Part shown: positions 63,865-64,000 of the stretch, in pieces
Layout: every line of letters starts with the position of its first letter
Numbering within the stretch: the stretch's first letter is position 1
Assembly: GCF_018524365.1 (NCBI RefSeq)
Contig: NZ_JAEKFT010000026.1
Span: 1 to 64,000 of the forward strand
Origin: Denitromonas iodatirespirans
Lineage (GTDB): Bacteria > Pseudomonadota > Gammaproteobacteria > Burkholderiales > Rhodocyclaceae
Reading direction: 5' to 3'
Length of the DNA: 64,000 nt
Program-made: the position numbers and the translations under genes
Notes under the pieces: generated by a model
What the model saw: the letters and a program-made list of their open reading frames with translations, nothing else
Told to the model about the DNA's origin: nothing
Databases searched by the model: none

Positions 63865-64000
63865 TCACGTCGTCGGCGAGAGAGCGTCGAGCATGGCCCT
63901 CAGCAACACCTCGGCCGGCTGCGCACCGCTGAGACCGACAGCATCGTTGAGGATGAAAAACGGCACGCCCTGCACGCCCCGATCGCGGATTTGGCGGTGC
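63865..64000 (-). CDS. DsbA-family oxidoreductase (FrnE type), C-terminal end only
   Basis: The last 44 codons of a gene that runs past the window edge. The peptide RDRGVQGVPFFILND followed by GLSGAQPAEVLL is the C-terminal hallmark of FrnE-like DsbA proteins: the cis-Pro of the thioredoxin fold is in GVPFF, and SGAQP follows. The CxxC active site would be near the N-terminus, outside the window. A terminator lies downstream. Confidence 0.85.
   Translation of the reverse strand, partial: HRQIRDRGVQGVPFFILNDAVGLSGAQPAEVLLRAMLDALSPTT

Overview
The window is high-GC DNA from a Gram-negative bacterium, most likely a betaproteobacterium of the Rhodocyclales type (Azoarcus, Thauera or Zoogloea relatives). 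The signs are a PEP-CTERM protein with its acyltransferase, an aryl polyene cluster in the gene order known from such bacteria, a glycolate oxidase operon, polyhydroxybutyrate oligomer breakdown, and the rplU-rpmA-obgE-proB block. No species can be named from the sequence alone.

Layout. 0-3 kb: the 5' end of a group II intron sits just behind the terminator of a pntAA-pntAB-pntB transhydrogenase operon. 3-10.5 kb: corA, a PP2C phosphatase, a MaoC-type hotdog protein, and glcCDEF with a GntR-type operator. 10.6-15.4 kb: a SulP transporter, ribosomal proteins L21 and L27, the GTPase ObgE, and glutamate 5-kinase. 15.4-21.5 kb: an orphan E1-like (ThiF) protein, a PEP-CTERM protein behind a sigma-54-type promoter, and an operon of a methyltransferase, two FtsX-type permeases and the exosortase-associated acyltransferase. 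21.5-25.8 kb: prpE, a response regulator with a degenerate GGDEF domain, and acuI. 25.9-29.2 kb: an HDOD protein, a LemA protein and a GIDE-type membrane protein with an EF-hand, followed by a roughly 207-bp tandem array that ends in a second copy of the last 40 codons of the GIDE gene. 29.2-32.4 kb: uup, tRNA-Arg(CCU) and a ParA/ribbon-helix-helix-like pair.

32.5-52.3 kb is a complete aryl polyene (arcuflavin/APE-type) gene cluster: a phosphopantetheinyl transferase, two acyl carrier proteins, a chain-length factor, two ketosynthases plus a FabB-like third, a ketoreductase, two hotdog dehydratases, a thioesterase, an aromatic ammonia-lyase, two acyltransferases (one fused to a glycosyltransferase), a LolA-like carrier, an MMPL exporter, a lipoprotein, an OmpV/MipA porin-like protein and a methyltransferase. 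Most genes overlap by 1-8 bp. The acyl-ACP ligase gene (apeH) has an in-frame amber codon at 36796-36798 that removes its C-terminal catalytic part.

52.6-58.6 kb looks accessory: a PD-(D/E)XK-like protein, a hypothetical/ankyrin pair, a TRAP transporter (dctPQM) and a small DUF4287-like gene lie between copies of a roughly 90-bp palindromic repeat. 58.7-64 kb: a Tat-exported PhoX-type phosphatase with a Pho box upstream, a LuxR-type regulator divergent from a 3-hydroxybutyrate oligomer hydrolase, and the C-terminal end of a DsbA/FrnE-type oxidoreductase cut by the window edge.
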